From: Deltaproteobacteria bacterium
GTDB lineage: Bacteria > Desulfobacterota > Desulfarculia > Adiutricales > Adiutricaceae
Direction of reading: 5' to 3'
NCBI GenBank assembly: GCA_031278795.1
Contig: JAITJT010000053.1
Span: 1 to 7,606 of the forward strand
Length of the DNA stretch: 7,606 bases
This document shows, one piece after another, positions 1 through 5,286 of the stretch (the stretch's first letter is position 1; the number at the start of each line of letters is the position of its first letter). Both the position numbers and the translations under genes were made by a program. The notes under the pieces were generated by a model. That model was not told the DNA's origin. It did not search any database and worked only from the letters and a program-made list of their open reading frames with translations.

Positions 1-2
1 TA

Positions 3-752
3 TCAGGCATTTCCCCTGAGAAACAAGACAGCCTCCTCCACCAGGAACAAGGTCTCCTCTTCAAAATTATCCCTGCTGCCACTAAGATCAAGGGGCTCCA
101 CCGCTCCTTCGGACAGATAGTAGGCCTTCTCCACGGTGACACCGTTTTCCCGGGCAAAGTCCATAAAGTCATCTAAGGTAAAGAGATGGATGTTGGGTGT
201 GTCGTACCACTGATAAGGTAGCCTGGAGGTGACGGGCATACGGCCCCTGGCCGTTAGGTCCAGCCAGACCTTCCAGTGGCCAAAGCTGGGGAAGGTTACT
301 ATGCCGTAGCTTCCCACCCTCAGGATCTGCTTAAGCGCATCCACCGGGCGCTTCATGGTCTGCAAGGTGCTCTCGAGGATCACGTAGTCAAAGCTCCCGG
401 GGCCGTAGTCCTTGAGCACCTCGTTCATGTCGGCGTTTAAGACGGGAACGCCCTTGTCCATGGCGCTAAGGGCCGCCTCCGGGTCGATCTCCACGCCTTG
501 GCCGGTCACGTCCTTGGACTCTATGAGCTTGGAAAGGAGCTCTCCGTTTCCGCAGCCCAGGTCCAGTACGTAGGAATTCTTGGGAATGGCGTCAAAGATT
601 ATCTGATCCTGCCAGCGCTCGCCCAGTTTCTTCTTCTTCCTATCCGGTAGCTCAAGGGAGTCCTTGAGCCCAGAGTAGAGCTCCTTGAGGCGCCTTACCT
701 CGTCTTTCAGCTCGAAGCGTAGCCTCGCTATGTCCTTGGGTTTGAGTGTCAT
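3..752 (-). CDS. metW: MetW, methionine biosynthesis protein (SAM-dependent methyltransferase fold)
   Basis: MetW is the partner protein encoded with homoserine O-acyltransferase MetX; in several proteobacteria it is needed for full MetX activity in the cytoplasm. The 249-residue product has a class I methyltransferase motif I at about residues 62-70 (VLDLGCGNG), a motif II acidic region at 86-90 (GVEID), and the MetW signature at about 172-195, including MPVT, LPYQWYDTP and NIHLFT. This makes the assignment strong. The start is an ATG at 750-752, 9 bp after the metX stop, with a weak GGA Shine-Dalgarno overlapping the end of metX, so translation is probably coupled. The stop is TGA at 3-5 and the gene is complete. 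The usual MetW N-terminus aligns near residue 45 (GERWQDQII), so this protein has an extra basic, helical N-terminal stretch of about 45 residues rich in Lys, Arg, Glu and Leu. No alternative start with a better ribosome site was seen. Confidence 0.93.
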   Translation of the reverse strand: MTLKPKDIARLRFELKDEVRRLKELYSGLKDSLELPDRKKKKLGERWQDQIIFDAIPKNSYVLDLGCGNGELLSKLIESKDVTGQGVEIDPEAALSAMDKGVPVLNADMNEVLKDYGPGSFDYVILESTLQTMKRPVDALKQILRVGSYGIVTFPSFGHWKVWLDLTARGRMPVTSRLPYQWYDTPNIHLFTLDDFMDFARENGVTVEKAYYLSEGAVEPLDLSGSRDNFEEETLFLVEEAVLFLRGNA

Positions 753-761
753 TTATGTGTC

Positions 762-1970
762 TTATCCAGCGTGGGCGAGAAAGCTTCCAATTAGTCTTGA
801 GACCCTCTCGGTCTCCACCAGGAAGGCGTCGTGGCCGTAGCGGGGGGGAATGTTTACGTAGCTGACGGGTAGTCTGGCCCGACACATGGCGCTAACCATC
901 TCGCGCACCAAATCCGGCGGAAAGAGCCAGTCCGAGGAGAAGGACACCACCAGGGTCTTGGCCCTCAGGCGCGTGAGCGCCTGGGAGAGCTGACCCTCGC
1001 CCCACTTGGCGGCCGCGTCATAGTAGTCCATGGCCCGGGTGAGGTAGAGATAAGAGTTAGGGTCGTAGCGCCTCACAAAACTCTGGGCATGGTGATTGAG
1101 ATAGCTCTCCATCTCAAACTCTATGCCCGTTAGGGTGAAGTCCGGGACGTCTTTGCCTCTAAGCTTGCGGCCAAACTTGTGGCCCATGCTCTCCTCCGAT
1201 AGATAGGTGATGTGGGCCAGCATCCTGGCGACCGACAGGCCGGTGAGCGGCCTGTCGCCGCCATAGTAGTCTCCATAGTTAAAGTTGGAGTCGCTGATGA
1301 TGGCGTTGCGGCCCACGGCGTTAAAGGCCAGGCCCTGGGTGGTGAGCCTGTGGCCGGCGGAGAGGATGCAGAGGCTTCTAAAGCGCTCAGGGAAGGCTAG
1401 GCCCAGTTCCAGGGCTATTTGCCCACCCATGGAGCCCCCAATGGCGGATTTGACGGAATCTATGCCTAATTTATCCAAGATGGCTATCTGCAGCCTGGCC
1501 CAGTCACCCACGGTCACTATGGGAAACTTGAGGCCGTAGGGCTTTCCAGTTTCTGGATTAAGGCTACTGGGCCCGGAGGTGCCGTAGCAGCTACCCAGGA
1601 CGTTTACGCAAAGAATAAAATACTTTCCCGTGTCAATGGCCTTACCTGGTCCTATGACCGAGTCCCACCAGCCGGGTTTGGACCTACGGTACTCCCTAAG
1701 CGGCCCAAAGGGCCCCTTGTCCCAGCCAGCGGCGTGGGCGTCTCCGGTTAAGGCGTGGCAGATGAGAACGACGTTGTCCTTTTGGGAGTTAAGCTCCCCG
1801 TAGCACTCGTACTCCACGTCCACCGGACCCAAGGACTCGGAGCTCTCTAAAACCAGCGGGCTCTCCTTATCCCCAAAGAGCTGCATGCTCTGGGCGGATG
1901 TCCAGCCCACGGACGTGGGGCTATCCGGCGGGTCGTGGGATTTTTTGCTGTCATCGCCGTCTACGCTCAA
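762..1970 (-). CDS. metX: Homoserine O-acyltransferase MetX
   Basis: This alpha/beta hydrolase transfers an acyl group, usually acetyl from acetyl-CoA, to L-homoserine, the committed step of methionine synthesis by the sulfhydrylation or transsulfuration route. In the 402-residue product the nucleophile is Ser180 in GGSMGG. The other triad residues are Asp347 (SSDWLF) and His380 (RYGHDAF). The family segment with GSCYGTSGPSSLNP lies at about 126-139. The first 20 residues are polar (many Asp, Ser, Pro) and precede an SVGWT sequence that resembles the usual start in deltaproteobacterial MetX. The start used is TTG at 1968-1970, with AAGGGA about 8 nt upstream. A GTG at Val21 is an in-frame alternative but has no visible ribosome site. 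The stop TAA lies 9 bp before metW, indicating a metXW operon. Acetyl versus succinyl donor preference cannot be settled by eye. No SAM riboswitch was recognised upstream. Confidence 0.95.
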   Translation of the reverse strand: MSVDGDDSKKSHDPPDSPTSVGWTSAQSMQLFGDKESPLVLESSESLGPVDVEYECYGELNSQKDNVVLICHALTGDAHAAGWDKGPFGPLREYRRSKPGWWDSVIGPGKAIDTGKYFILCVNVLGSCYGTSGPSSLNPETGKPYGLKFPIVTVGDWARLQIAILDKLGIDSVKSAIGGSMGGQIALELGLAFPERFRSLCILSAGHRLTTQGLAFNAVGRNAIISDSNFNYGDYYGGDRPLTGLSVARMLAHITYLSEESMGHKFGRKLRGKDVPDFTLTGIEFEMESYLNHHAQSFVRRYDPNSYLYLTRAMDYYDAAAKWGEGQLSQALTRLRAKTLVVSFSSDWLFPPDLVREMVSAMCRARLPVSYVNIPPRYGHDAFLVETERVSRLIGSFLAHAG

Positions 1971-2090
1971 TTTGCCTATCCCTTAAGTCTTTTGGCCCGG
2001 TGAGGGGGGTTTAGACCTGATTTTAATAAAAAAAAGAATCTAAATTTCTTTCCCGCAAGAAACACTTGCTTTTCCGGGCACTTCTTAGGC

Positions 2091-2115
2091 CCCTGGCGGC
2101 CAAAGGCCGCCAGGG
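2091..2115 (-). terminator. GC-rich perfect hairpin downstream of the phosphatase gene
   Basis: An 11-bp perfect inverted repeat (arms 2091-2101 and 2105-2115, arm sequence CCCTGGCGGCC) encloses a 3-nt loop. It begins 54 nt after the stop of the histidine phosphatase, in the spacer before metX. Neither strand has a T-run directly after it, so it is not a textbook intrinsic terminator. It could end transcription inefficiently, protect the 3' end, or insulate metX. Just beside it, TGGCCTTTA is repeated in tandem at 2134-2151. Its GGCCTTT core is complementary to AAAGGCC of the hairpin, so alternative folds are possible. Confidence 0.5.
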
Positions 2116-2168
2116 TGATCTAGTGACCTTTTGTGGCCTTTATGGCCTTTAGCAGCTTGCAAAGGTAT

Positions 2169-2846
2169 TTAATACCAGCCCCTCTCACCTAAAAGCCCCT
2201 GATAGCCAGGTGACCCCTTGCTGTAGCCGTCTTGCCCCAGATAGGCGTTAAGCGCCCTGATGACGTAGGTACCGTCCGGGAATATGTCCAAGACGTGGAG
2301 GGCTGCGAAATCCTGGTGGATGGCCCACATGGAGGAGGTGGTGAGCTCTAGGTACTTGGCGAGAACTGCCCGGCCCACCCCGGCGTGGGACACAAGTATG
2401 ACCCGGCCCTTGGGGTGCTTCTTAACCAACTCGTCAGTCGCCTTGGAGATCCTAGCAAAGAAGTCCCTGTCGCTCTCACCTTCCGGAAACACCACCTTCC
2501 CGGTGTAGGGATGCATGATGCCGTAAGCTAGATCCGGATAGCGCTCTTCCAGCTCCGGAAACGATATGCCCTCGCAAGCCCCAAAGCTCATCTCCCTAAA
2601 CTCCGGAAGCTCCACCAGGGGGAGTCCGGTTATTTCAGCGATTCTCTCGCCCCCGTAGCGGGCGCGGCTAAGGTCGCTGGAGTAGAGGGCGTCGAAGGGG
2701 ATGCCGGTTAAGGTTTTGGCGGCATCTTGCAGCTGGCTCTTTCCTAGATCCGTGAGTCCCACGTCCCGGTGGCCGTTGAAGAGGTGCCTGTGCGAGTCCA
2801 CGGTCTCCCCGTGGCGGAGAAGATAGAGGCGGAGGTGTTCCATCAT
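2169..2846 (-). CDS. Histidine phosphatase superfamily protein (phosphoglycerate mutase-like)
   Basis: This is a cytoplasmic enzyme of the RHG-type histidine phosphatase clan, which dephosphorylates small phosphometabolites through a phosphohistidine intermediate. The 225-residue product shows the N-terminal RHGET motif at 11-15 with nucleophile His12. It also has YSSDLSRA at 55-62 (phosphate-binding Arg61), FREMSFGACEG at 83-93 (acid/base Glu85) and the second catalytic histidine His154 in VSHAG. All core residues are present. The start chosen is the ATG at 2844-2846, with a GAG-containing weak Shine-Dalgarno just upstream; a second ATG follows directly at 2841-2843. The frame stays open to a TTG at 2925-2927, but that would add 27 non-family residues ahead of the RHG strand. 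Family members include alpha-ribazole phosphatase, phosphoserine phosphatase and broad-specificity phosphatases. No cobalamin or serine gene adjoins, so the substrate is left open. It appears monocistronic. Confidence 0.9.
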   Translation of the reverse strand: MMEHLRLYLLRHGETVDSHRHLFNGHRDVGLTDLGKSQLQDAAKTLTGIPFDALYSSDLSRARYGGERIAEITGLPLVELPEFREMSFGACEGISFPELEERYPDLAYGIMHPYTGKVVFPEGESDRDFFARISKATDELVKKHPKGRVILVSHAGVGRAVLAKYLELTTSSMWAIHQDFAALHVLDIFPDGTYVIRALNAYLGQDGYSKGSPGYQGLLGERGWY

Positions 2847-3060
2847 TTTCTCAAAATTTGCTTTTGTATGTATTGGATAAGGCTTAAAGGGGCCTAGAAT
2901 CCGGTGTTTGTTGTTAATAAAGGACAAATCAATTGATAAATCTTAGGTCTCAATCAAGCATGCACTTCTATATGATTTTTACAAATTAAAAATGCCTTTT
3001 GGGCTTGTCTAGAATTTTTCAAAACCAAAATATTTTTCCTCACTTATCTTAGCTCAAATA

Positions 3061-3191
3061 AAATGAAAAAAGAGTTGTTAGAGCGCAAAGAAATTGAAAA
3101 AAGATTTGCTAGAGCGTAAAGAAAATGAAAAAAGAGCTGTTAGAAAGAAATTGAAAAAAGACTTGTTAGAAAGAAATTGAAAAAAGACTTG
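3061..3191. repeat. Degenerate purine-rich tandem repeat, five units
   Basis: Five head-to-tail units run at 3061-3090, 3091-3121, 3122-3147, 3148-3173 and 3174-3191 (the last partial). Unit spacing is about 30-31, 31, 26 and 26 bp. Each unit contains a core like TTGAAAAAAGACTTGTTAGA, with ATG or TTG at its front. The two longer units differ from the shorter ones by a 5-bp AGCGC/AGCGT segment. On the plus strand the units are almost pure A and G with a few T; on the minus strand they present repeated CTTTTTTC tracts. The unit lengths are not multiples of three, so the array is not a current coding repeat. There are no spacers, so it is not a CRISPR. Its function is unknown. Confidence 0.85.
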
Positions 3192-3333
3192 AATCTTAGC
3201 TTCAAATGAAAACCCCATGCGAAATACCTGAAAGATAACAGAGACGAACATTTAAAAGTGAAAGCTAAATAGCGCCTCTTGGGGCTTAATAAAAAAGATG
3301 CGGACTCTACTTAGCTCCCTGACAAGGAACAGA

Positions 3334-3364
3334 ACCCCCTTCAGGGGAAGCCTCTGAAGGGGGT
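3334..3364 (-). terminator. Perfect 11-bp hairpin downstream of the HD-GYP gene
   Basis: Arms at 3334-3344 (ACCCCCTTCAG) and 3354-3364 pair perfectly around a 9-nt loop, starting 36 nt after the regulator's stop codon. On the minus strand the sequence after the stem is moderately T-rich (TCTGTTCCTTGT) without a long T-run. It is therefore a plausible but non-canonical terminator. An outer CTCCCT/AGGGAG pairing at 3315-3320 and 3376-3381 may extend it. Its left part resembles the hairpin at 5037-5067. Confidence 0.55.
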
Positions 3365-3400
3365 CGGCGCTTGGAAGGGAGTTGCCGAAGGAAAGGGGGC

Positions 3401-4588
3401 TTAAGGCATCTTGAGGGCCTCGGCCACCTCCTTGGACTGCTCCTCCTGGCTGGAGCGCCAGATACGCATGATCTCCGGAATGTCGCTCACGAACACGTCC
3501 ACCACCTCCGGGTCGAAGTGCTTGCCCCGGCCGTCGGTTATTATGCCTATGGCCTGCTCCGGGGTGAAGGCCGGTTTGTAGGGCCTCCTAGACATTAGGG
3601 CATCAAAGACGTCAGCCACGGCCACTATGCGGCCGGCTAGGGGTATCTGCTTCCCCTTGAGACCCTTGGGGTAGCCGGAGCCGTCAAACTTCTCATGATG
3701 GGTGAGGGCGATTACCTCTCCTAGGCGTAAGAAGCCAATATCAGAGTTTTCCAGGATCTTTCCCCCAAAGACCGTGTGCATGCGCATGACAGTCCACTCC
3801 TCGTCATTCAAGGGGCCGTTTTTAAGGAGGATGCGGTCAGGTATGCCAATCTTTCCTATATCGTGCATGGGGGAGGCGTAGAGGATGCTCTCCACCGTGC
3901 TGGGGGAGAGGCCGCACTGCTTGGCGATGCGCGCGGATATGCGGCTCATGCTGATGATGTGGGCTCCTGTGTCCTCGTCCTTGAACTCAGCGGCCCTGGA
4001 TAGCCGGAAGATGGTCTCCAGGGATGCGCCTCTTAATTTCTCATGGGCCTTCTCCAGCTTCAGATTGGTCTCCTGGATCTCCAAGGTGCGCCTGCGCACC
4101 TCGCTTTCCAGCTCCTGGCGGTAGTTGACCATGTGGTCGTTGTAGGCCTTGACCTTGAGTAGCGAGCGCACCCTGGCCCTCAGCTCCATGCGGTCCACGG
4201 GCTTGGTGAGAAAGTCCTCGGCTCCCACTTCCAAAGCCTTCACCCGGTCGTTTACGTCCTGGAGGGCCGTTACCATGACTATGGGGATAAGGGAGTAGCG
4301 CTCCTCGGCCTTGAGCCTGGTCACCACGTCAAAGCCGTTGAGTTTGGGCATCATGATGTCTAGGAGTATGAGATCCGGCGGGTTCTCGGCCACCTTCTGC
4401 AGGCACTCCTCGCCGTCATTGGCCAATATCACCTCATAACCCTGGGGCTTCAGCATGGCGCCAATGAGCTTCAGGTTGAGGATCTCGTCATCCACCACCA
4501 TTACCCTGGGTATCTTGGCACCAGATTCCTGGGTGTCGGCGATGGTGGGAGGCTTTATGTTTTCCGCCATAGTCAAAGGGAGAAACAC
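3401..4588 (-). CDS. Response regulator with HD-GYP domain (probable c-di-GMP phosphodiesterase)
   Basis: This 395-residue two-domain cytoplasmic regulator resembles the RpfG type. A receiver domain covers about residues 28-145: acidic pair Asp33-Asp34, phospho-acceptor Asp77 in LLDIMMP, Thr107 and Lys129-Pro130. A helical, probably coiled-coil linker (about 146-195, Glu/Lys/Arg rich) leads to an HD-GYP domain. The HD-GYP domain has its metal and signature residues: His210, His242-Asp243 (MHDIGKIGIP), His271, His297-His298, and the GYP motif at 305-307 in FDGSGYPKG. This argues for an active cyclic-di-GMP phosphodiesterase controlled by phosphorylation. The cognate kinase is not in the window. 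The start is GTG at 4586-4588 with AGGA five bases upstream; the ATG at Met7 (4568-4570) has no ribosome site. The gene stands alone. Its leader has interleaved inverted repeats that could fold as a pseudoknot (4600-4652). Confidence 0.93.
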   Translation of the reverse strand: MFLPLTMAENIKPPTIADTQESGAKIPRVMVVDDEILNLKLIGAMLKPQGYEVILANDGEECLQKVAENPPDLILLDIMMPKLNGFDVVTRLKAEERYSLIPIVMVTALQDVNDRVKALEVGAEDFLTKPVDRMELRARVRSLLKVKAYNDHMVNYRQELESEVRRRTLEIQETNLKLEKAHEKLRGASLETIFRLSRAAEFKDEDTGAHIISMSRISARIAKQCGLSPSTVESILYASPMHDIGKIGIPDRILLKNGPLNDEEWTVMRMHTVFGGKILENSDIGFLRLGEVIALTHHEKFDGSGYPKGLKGKQIPLAGRIVAVADVFDALMSRRPYKPAFTPEQAIGIITDGRGKHFDPEVVDVFVSDIPEIMRIWRSSQEEQSKEVAEALKMP

Positions 4589-4599
4589 CTGTATCCTGG

Positions 4600-4652
4600 G
4601 ATTGTGCCGCTAAAGTCTTAAATTGGACCCGCGGCAATCAGAGGGGCCAATT
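4600..4652 (-). promoter_or_regulatory. Predicted H-type pseudoknot in the leader of the HD-GYP mRNA
   Basis: There are two interleaved inverted repeats. Stem 1 pairs 4643-4652 with 4621-4630 (mRNA arms AAUUGGCCCC and GGGUCCAAUU, 9 of 10 paired). Stem 2 pairs 4631-4639 with 4600-4610 (arms GAUUGCCGC and GCGGCACAAUC, 9 pairs with a 2-nt bulge). In mRNA order the arms are S1, S2, S1', S2', with linkers of 3, 0 and 10 nt, which is compatible with an H-type pseudoknot. The AGGA ribosome site of the HD-GYP gene lies 2 nt after the last arm. Either stem alone, or stem switching, is also possible. It matches no riboswitch class I can name, and the call rests on pairing only. Confidence 0.35.
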
Positions 4653-4929
4653 AGGCCCACCGGCCCTGAAATGCAAAATTTGTACCTATTTCGCTCGTTT
4701 TTGGTTAGAGAGACTCCTCTAGAAGATAAGCTTAAGTCCGAAACTAGCGCACTGTGAGGCTTCTTCTCCGCTTAAGGCATTATACCTCTAGTCTGGCCAT
4801 ATTGGGTGTACCAAGCTTTTCTTGGGCTTTACAAATTCTAAACCCGCTTAGTAAGCAGTAAATTTCCTAAGGATAGAGAAAAAGAGCAAGCGATAAAGAG
4901 TCTTAAATAAAAAGCAAAGAACAGAAACG

Positions 4930-5019
4930 TATAACAAGTAATATAAGGCTTTAACAAGCATTTAGACAAGGTCTTAAGAAGATCTTTTAGAAGCTCTTTA
5001 AGAAGCGCTTAAATAATTG
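4930..5019. repeat. Degenerate 11-12 bp periodic array
   Basis: Consecutive imperfect units begin with TTA or TAT about every 11-12 bp: 4930, 4942, 4951, 4962, 4974, 4986, 4997 and 5009. The best units resemble TTAAGAAGnnC. The 4974-5010 part contains AAGATCTT, AAGCTCTT and AAGCGCTT, two of which are perfect 8-bp palindromes, alternating with TTAA-containing dyads. The spacing is close to one helical turn, so it could be a curved or protein-bound segment, or a decayed satellite. No function is assigned. Confidence 0.5.
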
Positions 5020-5036
5020 ACAAAAATTCAAAGGTC

Positions 5037-5052
5037 TCCCCCTTTAGGGGGA
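5037..5052 (-). terminator. Hairpin with T-rich minus-strand tail (candidate terminator)
   Basis: The sequence TCCCCC-TTTA-GGGGGA forms a 6-bp perfect stem. On the minus strand it is followed by GACCTTTGAATTTTTG, a T-rich but interrupted tail. A small second stem (CTCTC/GAGAG, 5056-5067) lies upstream in the minus-strand transcript. It could be a backup terminator for vgrG, or a terminator of leftover transcription before the HD-GYP promoter. It resembles the hairpin at 3334-3364. Confidence 0.35.
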
Positions 5053-5148
5053 ATCCTCTCTGGAGAGTGCCTAGGGGCCGCTTTTAAGCCACCTTTGAGT
5101 CTTCCCAACAAGCGCCCGGTGGAAGCTTTCCCTTGCATTGTATATCAC

Positions 5149-5185
5149 AAAAAAGGCCCTGTTTTCCAGAAAAAGAAGGAAGGGC
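5149..5185 (-). terminator. Candidate intrinsic terminator downstream of vgrG
   Basis: On the minus strand, GCCCTTCC (5185-5178, pairing part) and GGA with AGGGC (5167-5156) form an 8-bp stem interrupted by a 4-nt bulge. It is followed directly by C and then a run of six T (plus-strand A run at 5149-5154). It lies about 100 nt after the vgrG stop codon. The stem is imperfect, so confidence is moderate. Confidence 0.4.
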
Positions 5186-5286
5186 GCTTGCATAAGGGCT
5201 AAATGGCCTGGAAGGATATCCCCGGGCATGGGCTTTGAGGGCAAAATCCCCCCTAAGCAATTACCCATCAGAGCATTGTGGTTTAA

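Larger units (their letters stand above)
2847..3400. other. AT-rich intergenic spacer between phosphatase and HD-GYP genes
   Basis: This 554-bp spacer has no convincing gene on either strand. It should hold the promoter of the phosphatase (minus strand), but no clear -35/-10 pair could be picked out. At 2928-2937 there is a 10-bp perfect palindrome (ATCAATTGAT), which may be chance in AT-rich DNA. The middle (3061-3191) is a purine-rich tandem repeat and the right end (3334-3364) is a strong hairpin; both are listed separately. The spacer is much more AT-rich than the flanking genes. Confidence 0.7.
4589..5286. other. Long AT-rich intergenic spacer between HD-GYP gene and vgrG
   Basis: This 698-bp spacer has no convincing gene. 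Open frames within it (for example 5017-5202 on plus, 5071-5268 on minus) have no family resemblance, odd composition and no good ribosome sites. From left to right it holds the leader structure of the HD-GYP gene (4600-4652), a perfect minus-strand TATAAT at 4779-4784 that lacks a good -35, and an 11-12 bp periodic array (4930-5019). Two terminator-like hairpins (5037-5052 and 5156-5185) follow, positioned to end vgrG transcription. The absence of any gene directly downstream of vgrG is itself notable, because effector, adaptor or immunity genes commonly sit there. Confidence 0.65.

Noticed and set aside
1971..2168. SAM riboswitch upstream of metX
   Set aside because: The leader was read for SAM-I and SAM-II conserved segments and none was recognised; only the 11-bp hairpin and AT-rich DNA are seen.
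2925..2927. TTG start giving a 252-residue phosphatase
   Set aside because: It adds 27 residues before the RHG strand that are not expected in the family; the ATG at 2844-2846 fits better.
3063..3119. Small plus-strand ORF of 18 codons in the tandem repeat
   Set aside because: There is no ribosome site, and it ends because the repeat periods break the frame; treated as part of the repeat.
3061..3191. CRISPR array
   Set aside because: Units are directly adjacent, unequal in length and imperfect, with no unique spacers.
5017..5022. Perfect TTGACA as a plus-strand -35 box
   Set aside because: No -10 like hexamer lies 16-18 bp downstream (the region is the C/G hairpin), and no plus-strand gene follows.
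5017..5202. Plus-strand ORF in the spacer downstream of vgrG
   Set aside because: It runs through the hairpins at 5037-5067 and 5156-5185, has no recognisable domain and no Shine-Dalgarno.
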